Source: Schlegelella_A sp031360885 (GTDB taxonomy: Bacteria; Pseudomonadota; Gammaproteobacteria; Burkholderiales; Burkholderiaceae_C). Taken from it: 27,494 nucleotides of DNA. Location of the stretch: contig JANMCC010000194.1 of assembly GCA_031360885.1 (NCBI GenBank), positions 1-27,494 of the forward strand, read 5' to 3'. Each line of letters opens with the position of its first letter. The stretch's first letter is position 1. Made by a program: the position numbers and the translations under genes. The notes below the pieces were generated by a model. The model had not been told where the DNA came from, searched no databases, and saw only the letters and a program-made list of their open reading frames with translations. Positions 1-6,993 of this stretch are shown piece after piece.

Positions 1-2076
1 GCTGCCGACGATGCCGGCGCCGACCGCGCGGCCGCTCGGCCCCGCCGGCACGGCGACCTTCGCCCGGGCCTGGAACGGCACCACCGCCTTCGTGTCGAGC
101 GCCCAGCCGTCGAGCTGCAGCGCGAGCTCGTCGAGGTCGAGCGCGGCCGGGACCGCGAGCGCGCGGTCGGTGAAGCGGACCCGGCCCTTGTCGATCGCGA
201 AGGCGCCAAGGCTGACGCGCCAGGGCGCAGCCGCCGATGCCGCGGCAGCCGAGGCCGGGGTTGCAGGGATCGGGGGCGTCGGGTCGGCCGCGCTGGCAGG
301 AGCCGCGACCGCGGCCGGCGAGCGCGCGGATGCAGGCGCCGACGCCGCACCCTGCCAGGCGGCGACGTTCCATCGCCCCTCGGTGTCGCGGTCGACGCGC
401 AGGCGCGGCGCGCGCAAGCCCAGCTTGCCGAGCGTCGCGCTCCGGGCGATGGTGTCGACGCGCGCGTCGAGCAACTCGACCTGCTCGGCCGCCAGCTCGG
501 GCGCCCTGGCGTCGCCGAGCAGCAGATTGGCGAGCACGATCCGGCTCGCGTCGACGCGAAGCTGCGGGACGCCCGCGCCGGGCTTCCACTCGACCGTGAG
601 GTCGCTGCTCAGCGCGCCCGCCAGCGGCGGCTGCAGCGCCGCGCGCAGGTAGGGCCGCGCGACGGCGAGCGGCAGGGCGTCGAGCGCGAGCTTCACGGTC
701 GCGCCGGCGGCGTTGCCCTGGCCCGAGAACACGAGCTTTCCCTGCTCCTTGCCGACGCCGAGCAGGCCCTCGCCCTTGAAGACGACCGGCGCGTCGAGCG
801 GCCAGCCGATCGCCTGCGCGTCGAGGCTGAAGTCCTGGAGGGCGAGCGCGGCCTCCGGCGAGGTGGTCGCGTCGCGCCAGTCGAGCCGGCCGGCCCGCAG
901 CGAGAGCGCGGCGAGGCTCGCCTTCCAGCCGGGCGCAGGCGGGGGCGCGGCTGCGCCGCTCGCTGCCGATGCCGGCCTTGCGGTCCCGGCTGCGCTCGCC
1001 GCGCTCGCGGCGGTGGTGGGCAAGGGCACGCGCGCCACCGGCACCGCCTCGCCCGCGCCCGTCTCGGCGGCGAGCAGCAGGTTGACGCGGCCGGCGGCGT
1101 TGCGCACGGCGAGCAGATGCGCCGCGTCGATGTCGATCCGCGCCAGCTTGACGATCCGCTCGAGCGGCCGCAGGTCCTCGATCTGCACCTTGATGCTGCC
1201 GACTTCGAGCAGCTCCCCGGCCTGCGCATCGGCCAGCTTGAGGTCGCTCACGCCGACGCTGCCGCGCAGGCGCAGCGTGAGCGCCGGCCGCTGCTCGAAT
1301 GCGAGCGACAGGTCGGCGTTCAGCACACCCGACTGCAGGCGCACCGGCAGACTCTTCGGCAGGTAGCCGAGCCACGGCCCGACGTCGAAGCGGTCGAGCC
1401 TGATCTTCACCTCGCCGGCGCCGCGCTCGGCGAAGGGCGTGGCGACGGCGGCCGAATCGAAGCGGCTGCCGTCGAGCGTGAAGGCGAGGCGAGGCTCGAC
1501 GTTGATCTCGCGCTGCGCCGGCAGCGAGCTGATGAACGGCACGCCGAGCTCGAGCGCGCGCACCTTGTGCGTCACGCCCGCTGGGACGTCGACGAAGTCG
1601 GCGCTGCCGTCGCGGACCACGATGTTGTGCAACGCCACCCGCGGCGGCTCGTCGCCTTCCTTCGCGGGCACCGACGCGAGCCGCTGCAGCACGTCGTCGA
1701 TGTCGTAGCGACCCTCGGCCGAGCGCGTGAGGCGAACCACCGGCGTGTCGATCTCGAGCCGGTCGATCACGGGCGCGAAGCGGATCAGCCAGCCCAGCGA
1801 CACCTCGCCGCGCAACTGCCGGATCTGCAGCTGCGGTGGCGCGCCTTCGTTCGCCCCGGCCAGGGCGACGTCGTCGACCCGGAGTCCGAGCGTCCACGGG
1901 TTGAAGGCGACCTTGCCCATCGTCAGGCGCCGGCCGAGCGACTCGAGCGCGATCCGCTCGACCCGGCTCTTGAAGGTGGCCGGCACGATCAGCGCGAGCG
2001 AGCTCCAGAGCAGCGCCAGCACCGCGGCGGCGATGCCGGCTCGAACCAGCCGGCGGCGGGTGAAGAAGGGCGGCAC
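1..2076 (-). CDS. DUF748 / AsmA-like envelope protein, 3' end outside window
   Basis: The reading frame is open from a GTG at 2076 down to the first base of the window, giving 692 residues and no stop, so the C-terminus is missing. A hydrophobic N-terminal segment follows a short basic stretch (about residues 12-31, VRAGIAAAVLALLWSSLALI), fitting an inner-membrane anchor with the rest in the periplasm. Just after it comes the DUF748 opening, with the stretch VAFNPWTLGLRVDDVALAG. DUF748 proteins belong to the large AsmA-like group of repetitive beta proteins thought to bridge the envelope and move lipids; that role is family knowledge, not visible here. The start is supported by GAGCGAGG just upstream and by the stop of the preceding gene 10 bases before it, which suggests cotranscription with the PLP enzyme gene. 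Substrate unknown. Confidence 0.8.
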   Translation of the reverse strand, partial: MPPFFTRRRLVRAGIAAAVLALLWSSLALIVPATFKSRVERIALESLGRRLTMGKVAFNPWTLGLRVDDVALAGANEGAPPQLQIRQLRGEVSLGWLIRFAPVIDRLEIDTPVVRLTRSAEGRYDIDDVLQRLASVPAKEGDEPPRVALHNIVVRDGSADFVDVPAGVTHKVRALELGVPFISSLPAQREINVEPRLAFTLDGSRFDSAAVATPFAERGAGEVKIRLDRFDVGPWLGYLPKSLPVRLQSGVLNADLSLAFEQRPALTLRLRGSVGVSDLKLADAQAGELLEVGSIKVQIEDLRPLERIVKLARIDIDAAHLLAVRNAAGRVNLLLAAETGAGEAVPVARVPLPTTAASAASAAGTARPASAASGAAAPPPAPGWKASLAALSLRAGRLDWRDATTSPEAALALQDFSLDAQAIGWPLDAPVVFKGEGLLGVGKEQGKLVFSGQGNAAGATVKLALDALPLAVARPYLRAALQPPLAGALSSDLTVEWKPGAGVPQLRVDASRIVLANLLLGDARAPELAAEQVELLDARVDTIARSATLGKLGLRAPRLRVDRDTEGRWNVAAWQGAASAPASARSPAAVAAPASAADPTPPIPATPASAAAASAAAPWRVSLGAFAIDKGRVRFTDRALAVPAALDLDELALQLDGWALDTKAVVPFQARAKVAVPAGPSGRAVGAGIVGS

Positions 2077-2086
2077 GCGACCTCGC

Positions 2087-3199
2087 TCAGAGCCGGTCGA
2101 GCGCGCCGCCGATCGCGGCGACGATGTCGGCGGTGGCCTCGACGCCGACGCTCAGGCGGATGAAGCCCTCGCCGACCTGGTCGGTGCCCCAGCGCACGCG
2201 CCGCTCGGCCGAGCTGTGCACGCCGCCGAAGCTGGTCGCCTCGAACAGCAGCGGGCACGAGCTCAGGAAGCGCTGCGCGGTGGCGGCATCGGCGAGCTCG
2301 AAGCCGACGACCGCGCCGAAGTAGCGCATCTGCCGCTGCGCGACCGGGTGCGAGGGATCGTCGCTCAGGCCCGGGTAGCGGACCAGCGAGACCGCCCGGT
2401 GCCGCGACAGCAGCTCGGCGACCGCGAGCGCGCTCTCCGACTGCCGGGCCAGGCGCAGGTCGAGCGTGGCCAGGCCGCGATGCACCAGCCAGGCCTCCAT
2501 CGGCCCGGGAATCGCGCCGACCAGGGTGCGCCACTGCCGCACGCCCGCCAGCAGCTCGGGGTCGCGCACGGCGACGTGGCCGAAGACGACGTCGCTGTGG
2601 CCGTTGAACGCCTTGGTGTCGGAGGCGACCGAGAAGTCGGCGCCGAGCCGGAGCGGCGCCTGGCTCAGCACCGTCGCCGTCGTGTTGTCGACCGCGAGCA
2701 GCGCGCCGGCGGCATGCACGCGCGCGGCCAGCGCCTCGATGTCGACGACGTCGAGGCTGGGATTGCTCGGCGACTCGACGAACACCAGCCTGACGCCGCT
2801 GAAGTCGGCACTCGCCATCTGCGGCGTCGCCACCAGCCGCACCTTCACGCCCCAGCGCGCCAGGTAGGTCTGGGCATACGAACGGGTGGCGAAGTAGCCG
2901 TCGTCGGGCAGGACGATGGTGTCGCCGGGCTTGACGAAGGGGGTGAGCACCGCGGCGGTGGCGGCGACGCCGGAAGCGAAGGTCAGCGCCGGACCCGACT
3001 CGAGCCGGGCGATCACCTCCTCGAGCGCCGACCAGGTCGGGTTGTCGAAGCGGCCGTACTGGTATTTCACGCCGGCCTGGTCGCCCGGCAGGTGAAAGGC
3101 GCTGGCGAACACCGGCCCGGCGACGAAGGGCGCGCCGGTTTCGCGTTCGTCGCTGCCCGAATGCAGGCCGAGCGTGGCGGGGGAGAGGGGAGAAGTCAT
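2087..3199 (-). CDS. Cystathionine lyase / gamma-synthase family PLP enzyme
   Basis: This 370-residue protein is a Cys/Met-metabolism PLP-dependent enzyme (fold type I). The family landmarks are present in order: YGR at 48-50 followed by NPT at 53-55 (phosphate contacts from the partner subunit), SGVAA near 76-80, DNT at 171-173 (Asp that pairs with the pyridine nitrogen), and S-D-T-K at 193-196 followed by NGHSD, with Lys196 as the likely Schiff-base lysine. The C-terminal SFGG and RLSVGVE segments are also typical. The family makes or splits cystathionine in methionine/cysteine metabolism; sequence alone does not separate beta-lyase, gamma-lyase and gamma-synthase. The length is slightly short for the family (usually about 380-400). 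The ATG at 3199 has only a weak ribosome site. The DUF748 gene follows after 10 bases. Confidence 0.88.
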   Translation of the reverse strand: MTSPLSPATLGLHSGSDERETGAPFVAGPVFASAFHLPGDQAGVKYQYGRFDNPTWSALEEVIARLESGPALTFASGVAATAAVLTPFVKPGDTIVLPDDGYFATRSYAQTYLARWGVKVRLVATPQMASADFSGVRLVFVESPSNPSLDVVDIEALAARVHAAGALLAVDNTTATVLSQAPLRLGADFSVASDTKAFNGHSDVVFGHVAVRDPELLAGVRQWRTLVGAIPGPMEAWLVHRGLATLDLRLARQSESALAVAELLSRHRAVSLVRYPGLSDDPSHPVAQRQMRYFGAVVGFELADAATAQRFLSSCPLLFEATSFGGVHSSAERRVRWGTDQVGEGFIRLSVGVEATADIVAAIGGALDRL

Positions 3200-3253
3200 G
3201 GAAGCGGACCGTTCGTGTCGGACCGCTAGTGTGCCGATACCGGCGCGCCCCCC

Positions 3254-3700
3254 TCAGCGCAGGGACAGGGCGCGATCGAGCGAGAAGCGGCCGCCGCCCC
3301 GCGCCGCCAGGAGCAGCAGCGGCGCGGCCCAGGACAAGTGCGTCGGCCAGGCGTCGGGGTAGACGAAGATTTCGATCACCAGCGTCATGCCGAGCAGGGC
3401 CAGGGCAGCGAGGCGGGTGCCGAGGCCGAGCACCAGAAGCAGAGGGAAGAGATGCTCGGCATACGCGGCCGCGTGCGCCGCCAGCGTCGGGTCCAGGAGC
3501 GGCAGGCGGTACTCGTCGCGGAACAGGCCGACCGCGTTGTCAGTCACCGTCAGCCAGCCCTCGACCTTGGTCCGACCCGACTGCAAGAAGACGGCGGCGA
3601 TGCCGATGCGGCTGACGAGCAGCACGAAGTCGAGGCCGAGCCATCGCTCGAGCCCCTCGGCCGCGGCATTCCAGCCGCTGCGGATCGGATTCGTGCTCAT
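3254..3700 (-). CDS. DoxX-family membrane protein of the bufferin operon
   Basis: The product has 148 residues and about four hydrophobic segments (about 25-40, 82-95, 97-114 and 122-133). The stretch SRIGIAAVFLQSGRTKVEGW is the recognisable DoxX/DoxD opening. DoxX proteins are small membrane proteins linked to quinone redox chemistry and sulfur or oxidative stress. In bufferin clusters a DoxX gene is a frequent last member, where it may handle electrons or redox for the copper-binding peptide; this role is inferred. The ATG at 3700 overlaps the stop of the upstream bufC gene by four bases (ATGA), so the two are translationally coupled. The 54 bases downstream, before the PLP enzyme gene, hold no clear terminator. 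Confidence 0.85.
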   Translation of the reverse strand: MSTNPIRSGWNAAAEGLERWLGLDFVLLVSRIGIAAVFLQSGRTKVEGWLTVTDNAVGLFRDEYRLPLLDPTLAAHAAAYAEHLFPLLLVLGLGTRLAALALLGMTLVIEIFVYPDAWPTHLSWAAPLLLLAARGGGRFSLDRALSLR

Positions 3701-4473
3701 CTCTCTGCGACCTCCAGGCGGGTGAAGGCGCCGGCGGCGACCAGCGCCGGCAGCCAGGTGTCGATGCCGGCGGCGGCGGCGGAGCCGGCCGGGAAAGCGC
3801 GCTCGGCGGCCACGCCGAACGAACGACCTTGCGCGCACTCGTCGAGGAAGGCTGCCGCGCTCGGGTCCAGCGACCGCCAGGCGACCGCGCCGCCGGGGCG
3901 GGTGAGAAGCGCGGCTTCGCCGCGCCAGTCGAGCTCGTCGTCGAGCGGCGCGTGCTCGCGATGGCGGCGCCAGATCGTGAAGATCGGCAGGCTGGGCGAG
4001 ATCACCCAGCGCGTCGCCGGATGCGGCACGAGGATCGCCTCGATCAGTTGCGCCGCCGGCAGGGCGGCGAGCGACGCCGCTGCCAGCAGCGGCGCATCGG
4101 CGGCGAGGTGGGCCTCGGTCCATGCGCGGTCGAGCCGGGCGACGCCGCCCAGGTAGCCGAGCTCGGCGGCCGGTCCGAACGCTTCCAGGAATTCGGCGAA
4201 GCCCTGGCCATAGGCCGCGAGGCTGCCGTCGCGCGGCAGGTGGGCGCGGGCAAAGCGGCGGGCCGCGTCGTCGAACCACTCGGCGCCGACCAGCGTGAGC
4301 ACGGTCGGGTGATTGGCGGCGAGCGCGTCGATGCAGCCGCGCAGCACCGTGTTGCGATAGATGGCGAAGCCCGGCTGCGCAGCGAGCGCCCGGCCGGCAG
4401 CCGAGGTCGCCTCGCCCAGCAACGCGGCGGCGAAGTCGCGCTGGAAGGCGTCCAGGGACGAAGTCGGCGGCAT
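3697..4473 (-). CDS. bufC: DUF2063 (HvfC/BufC-type) partner of the MNIO enzyme
   Basis: This 258-residue protein has the N-terminal DUF2063 domain. Recognisable parts are an opening F-Q-R-D-F-A-A-A-L, then AIYRNTVLRGCIDALAANHP near residues 36-55, GAEWFDDAARRFARAH near 63-78, and YGQGFAEFLEAF near 87-98. Proteins of this type act as the partner/recognition subunit for MNIO (DUF692) enzymes that modify cysteine-containing RiPP precursors. The gene lies between bufB (8 bases upstream) and the DoxX gene (4-base overlap), matching the bufABC-D order. No membrane segment or signal peptide is seen, so it should act in the cytosol before precursor export. The exact contacts with the precursor cannot be read from the sequence. 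Confidence 0.87.
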   Translation of the reverse strand: MPPTSSLDAFQRDFAAALLGEATSAAGRALAAQPGFAIYRNTVLRGCIDALAANHPTVLTLVGAEWFDDAARRFARAHLPRDGSLAAYGQGFAEFLEAFGPAAELGYLGGVARLDRAWTEAHLAADAPLLAAASLAALPAAQLIEAILVPHPATRWVISPSLPIFTIWRRHREHAPLDDELDWRGEAALLTRPGGAVAWRSLDPSAAAFLDECAQGRSFGVAAERAFPAGSAAAAGIDTWLPALVAAGAFTRLEVAER

Positions 4474-4481
4474 CGTTCGCT

Positions 4482-5315
4482 TCAGGACGCGGCGGCGACC
4501 GCGGCGAGCCGCTCGTGCGCCTGCCCGCGCTCGGCGAGCAGCTCGGCGAACGGCGGCAACTCGGCGTCGCGCTCGATCAGCGTCGGCCGCGGACCCGCGC
4601 GCTCGACGAAGCGCTCGAACAGCGCCCAGACCGGCGCGGCCACCGGCGCGTCGTGCGAATCGATCAGCAGGCGCTCGCCGTGCACCGGGTCGGCACGATG
4701 GCCGGCGAGGTGGATCTCGACCACCCGGTCGGCCGGAAAGTCATCGACATAGCGCGCGGCCGAGAAGCCGGTGTTGCGGGCGCTGACATGGACGTTGTTG
4801 ATGTCGAGCAGCAGCATGCAGCCGGTGCGATCTGCGATCTCGGCGAGGAAATCGATCTCGCCCCACTCATGGCCGTCGATCGCGAGGTAGTGCGACGGGT
4901 TCTCCAGGGCGATCGTCCGACCGAGCGCGTCCTGCACCTGGGCGACGTGGGCGCAGATCGCGGCGAGCGCCTCGCCGTTGCGCGGAAAGGGCAGCAGGTC
5001 GGGCAGGTAGTGCGGGCCGCGCCGCGACCAGGCGAGGTGCTCCGAGACCAGCGCCGGCTCGATCCGCCGCACCAGCGCCGCGAGCGAATCCAGCGTCTGC
5101 GGATCCGGCGCCTCGGCGCCGGCGAGCGACAGCGAGACGCCATGCAGCGATAGCGGATGGGCGGCGCGGATCCTCTCCAGCCAGGCCAGCCGCGGTCCGC
5201 CCGCGACCAGGTAGTTCTCGGCGTGGACCTCGAACCACAGGCCGGGCGCGTCGCCGGCGAGCGCCTGCTGGAAGTGCTCGGCCTTCAGGCCGAGCCCGGC
5301 CGTGAGGGCCTGCAC
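4482..5315 (-). CDS. bufB: MNIO-family (DUF692) iron enzyme that matures the bufferin
   Basis: The product has 277 residues, normal for the family. It carries the metal-binding pattern of multinuclear non-heme iron oxidases on a TIM barrel: His58 (LHGVSLSLAG), Glu92-His93 (SEHLAW), Glu138-Asn139 (LENPSHYL), Asp171, Asn174 and His176 (DINNVHVSARN), His202 and His206 (EIHLAGH), Asp219/His221 (DSHDAPV) and Glu248 (LIERD). MNIO enzymes oxidise cysteines in ribosomal peptide precursors, for bufferins giving thiooxazole-type heterocycles that bind copper; that chemistry is family knowledge. The start is a GTG at 5315 with a weak ribosome site, 24 bases after the precursor gene stop. The neighbours bufA and bufC support the assignment strongly. 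Confidence 0.92.
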   Translation of the reverse strand: MQALTAGLGLKAEHFQQALAGDAPGLWFEVHAENYLVAGGPRLAWLERIRAAHPLSLHGVSLSLAGAEAPDPQTLDSLAALVRRIEPALVSEHLAWSRRGPHYLPDLLPFPRNGEALAAICAHVAQVQDALGRTIALENPSHYLAIDGHEWGEIDFLAEIADRTGCMLLLDINNVHVSARNTGFSAARYVDDFPADRVVEIHLAGHRADPVHGERLLIDSHDAPVAAPVWALFERFVERAGPRPTLIERDAELPPFAELLAERGQAHERLAAVAAAS

Positions 5316-5339
5316 GCGGCGCCTGCCCGGCGAAGCGGC

Positions 5340-5627
5340 TCAGGCCTTGGGCGTGAGCGAGCCCTCGCCCTTGGGCGTCTTCATCGTCGTGCAGGTGCCC
5401 TTGGCAACGGCCTTCCAGGCATTGCCCTGGTAGTCGACCTTCGACGTGCCGGCACAGGTGGTGCCGGCGCCGGCCGCGCAATCGTTCTTGCCGGCGAGGG
5501 CGACGCCGTAGCACTTCTCGGTCGCGGCGGCGTTCTTGTCGCCCGCCATCTTGTCGTCGGCGGCGAAGGCCTGGCTGGAAAGAGCGGCGAGGGCCGCGGC
5601 GGCGAGGGCGAGGGTGCGAGCATTCAT
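5340..5627 (-). CDS. bufA1: Bufferin precursor, BufA1/DUF2282 type
   Basis: This small protein (95 residues) starts with a signal peptide of about 22 residues (ending near AFA before ADDK). The mature part holds exactly four cysteines, Cys39, Cys50, Cys58 and Cys79, in the blocks EKCYGVALAGKNDC, TTCAGTS and GTCTT, with the conserved DYQGNAW between them. This is the DUF2282/BufA1 pattern. In characterised bufferins the MNIO enzyme converts cysteines into copper-binding heterocycles and the exported peptide limits copper toxicity in the periplasm. Here the product is inferred to do the same. The ATG at 5627 has GGAG eight bases upstream. It is the first gene of the operon and sits behind a perfect SigF-type promoter. 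Which cysteines are modified is not visible. Confidence 0.9.
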   Translation of the reverse strand: MNARTLALAAAALAALSSQAFAADDKMAGDKNAAATEKCYGVALAGKNDCAAGAGTTCAGTSKVDYQGNAWKAVAKGTCTTMKTPKGEGSLTPKA

Positions 5628-5700
5628 CGGTGAAACTCCGTACGGGTTGGAAAAGGTTGGCGCGCCTCGCGGCTCTATCGCATCGCGGCGCCGTTCGTAG

Positions 5701-5726
5701 TTCGCGCATCGCGAGCCGCCGGTTAC
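5701..5726 (-). promoter_or_regulatory. SigF-type ECF promoter of the bufferin operon
   Basis: Reading on the minus strand, GTAACC (5726-5721) is followed by exactly 16 bases and CGAA (5704-5701). This matches the GTAACC-N16-CGAA element I know for SigF of Caulobacter. It would start transcription about 65-70 bases before the bufA1 ATG. The same element with the same spacing lies on the other strand before the sigma factor gene, which makes chance unlikely. Confidence 0.85.
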
Positions 5727-5758
5727 AGGCTCGGTGAAAGATATTTTCTGGTCCCGCT

Positions 5759-5784
5759 GTAACCGGGCACGTCATCCAACCGAA
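5759..5784 (+). promoter_or_regulatory. SigF-type ECF promoter of the sigma factor gene
   Basis: GTAACC (5759-5764), 16 bases, then CGAA (5781-5784), identical in both blocks and spacing to the promoter facing the bufferin operon. Transcription would begin near 5790, only a few bases before the proposed TTG start at 5799, so the leader would be extremely short. This implies positive autoregulation of the sigma factor. Confidence 0.82.
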
Positions 5785-5798
5785 CTTGCAAGGACGCG

Positions 5799-6347
5799 TT
5801 GAAGCAGGTCGAATCCACGTTGCATGCCCTGTTGTCGCTGGCCCAGGCCGGCGACAACGCGGCTTACAGGCAGTTTCTCGGCCAGTCGGGCACCCGCCTG
5901 CGAGCCTACTTCAGGCGCCGGTTGCTCGCTTACCCGGACGATGTCGAGGATCTTGTGCAAGAAACGCTGCTCGCCATCCACAACAGCCGGAATACCTACC
6001 GTCCCGGGCAGCCGGTCACGGCATGGTTGCATGCGATTGCCCGATACAAGCTGGTCGATTGCCTGCGAGCGCGCTCGGCGCGTGCCGCGATCGACGTGCC
6101 GCTCGACGAAGACGTCGAGGCCTCGTTCGCCGACGAGGCGCCGGTGGCCGCCGAGTGCCGGCGAGACCTGCTGGCGATGCTGGCCACGCTGCCCGACCGC
6201 TTCCGCCTGCCGATCGTCCACGTCAAGCTCGAAGGTCTCAGCGTCGCCGAGGCGGCGGCGCGAACCGGAATGTCCGAATCGGCCGTCAAGGTCGGCATTC
6301 ACCGCGGCCTCAAGCGGCTCGCGGTGAGCGCGCGGGGCCGTTCGTGA
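5799..6347 (+). CDS. sigF: ECF sigma factor, SigF-like, controlling the bufferin operon
   Basis: The product is an ECF sigma factor of 182 residues. Region 2 covers about 20-92 (DDVEDLVQETLLAIH at 47-61, then the region 2.4 stretch VTAWLHAIARYKLVDCLR at 73-90). Region 4 covers about 125-175 with the helix-turn-helix VAEAAARTGMSESAVKVGIHRGLKRL. No extra C-terminal domain is present. The start is a TTG with AAGGA four bases upstream; an in-frame TAA at 5760 and no ATG leave few choices, although a later TTG at 5820 is possible. The anti-sigma gene overlaps its stop by four bases. The divergent bufferin operon and the paired promoters suggest that it answers metal stress, as reported for Caulobacter SigF; this is inference. 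Confidence 0.92.
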   Translation: MKQVESTLHALLSLAQAGDNAAYRQFLGQSGTRLRAYFRRRLLAYPDDVEDLVQETLLAIHNSRNTYRPGQPVTAWLHAIARYKLVDCLRARSARAAIDVPLDEDVEASFADEAPVAAECRRDLLAMLATLPDRFRLPIVHVKLEGLSVAEAAARTGMSESAVKVGIHRGLKRLAVSARGRS

Positions 6348-6988
6348 AGACCGACGAGCTGATCGAGGCGCTGAGCCGCGGCCCGGTCGCAGCCGATGTC
6401 GGCGCACCGACCCGGCGCCTGGCGGCGATGGTGGCGACGGGTGTGGCGGTCTCGGGCGTGGCCATGCTCGCCCTTCTGGGGCCGCGGGCCGACCTCCATT
6501 CCGCGGTCGCGCAGCCGATGTTCTGGATGAAGCTGGCCTTTGCGCTGCTGCTGGCATTGCCCGCGTTCGCCGCAGTGGCGCGCCTCGGGCGGCCCGGGGA
6601 GTCGGCGAGGCGGGCATGGACGGTGCTGATCGCGGCGCTGCTGCTCGTCGAAATGGCGGCGGCCGCCATCGTCATCCTGGCGCCGGCCGGCGACCGAACG
6701 GCCATCGTCACCGGGCGAACGGCGCTGCCCTGCGTGTTCAGCATCGTGCTCCTCGCCCTGCCGATCCTGCTGGCCGCCGTCGCCGCCCTGCGCGGCATGG
6801 CGCCGACGCGACCGCGAGCCGCGGGACTGGCCGCCGGCTTCGTCGCCGGCGCCCTGGGCGCCGCCGTCTACGCGCTTCATTGCGACGAGTCGACGCTTCC
6901 CTTCCTCGCCGTGTGGTACGTGCTCGGGATGACGATTCCCGGCGCGCTGGCGGCCTGGGCCGGGCCCCGCCTGCTGCGCTGGTCCTGA
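6344..6988 (+). CDS. nrsF: NrsF/DUF1109 membrane anti-sigma factor
   Basis: This 214-residue protein is nearly all membrane: a short cytosolic N-terminus (MKTDELIEALSRG), then about six hydrophobic segments. It matches DUF1109, the NrsF family that holds SigF at the inner membrane. Two cysteines, Cys130 (ALPCVFSIVLLALP) and Cys180 (ALHCDESTLPFLAVWYVLG), sit at the places where Caulobacter NrsF has the cysteine pair needed to sense chromate and cadmium, so the sensor appears intact. The GTG start overlaps the sigma factor stop (GTGA), giving coupled translation and a fixed ratio of sigma to anti-sigma. The gene ends five bases before the convergent phoX stop, with no room for a separate terminator. 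Confidence 0.9.
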   Translation: MKTDELIEALSRGPVAADVGAPTRRLAAMVATGVAVSGVAMLALLGPRADLHSAVAQPMFWMKLAFALLLALPAFAAVARLGRPGESARRAWTVLIAALLLVEMAAAAIVILAPAGDRTAIVTGRTALPCVFSIVLLALPILLAAVAALRGMAPTRPRAAGLAAGFVAGALGAAVYALHCDESTLPFLAVWYVLGMTIPGALAAWAGPRLLRWS

Positions 6989-6993
6989 CGATC

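Noticed and set aside
1117..3229. Plus-strand frames opposite the DUF748 and PLP enzyme genes
   Set aside because: The minus-strand frames encode recognisable families; the plus frames give histidine- and arginine-rich low-complexity text.
3200..3253. Possible terminator of the bufferin operon
   Set aside because: Only a short direct repeat (CGGACCG twice) is present, no stable hairpin with T run.
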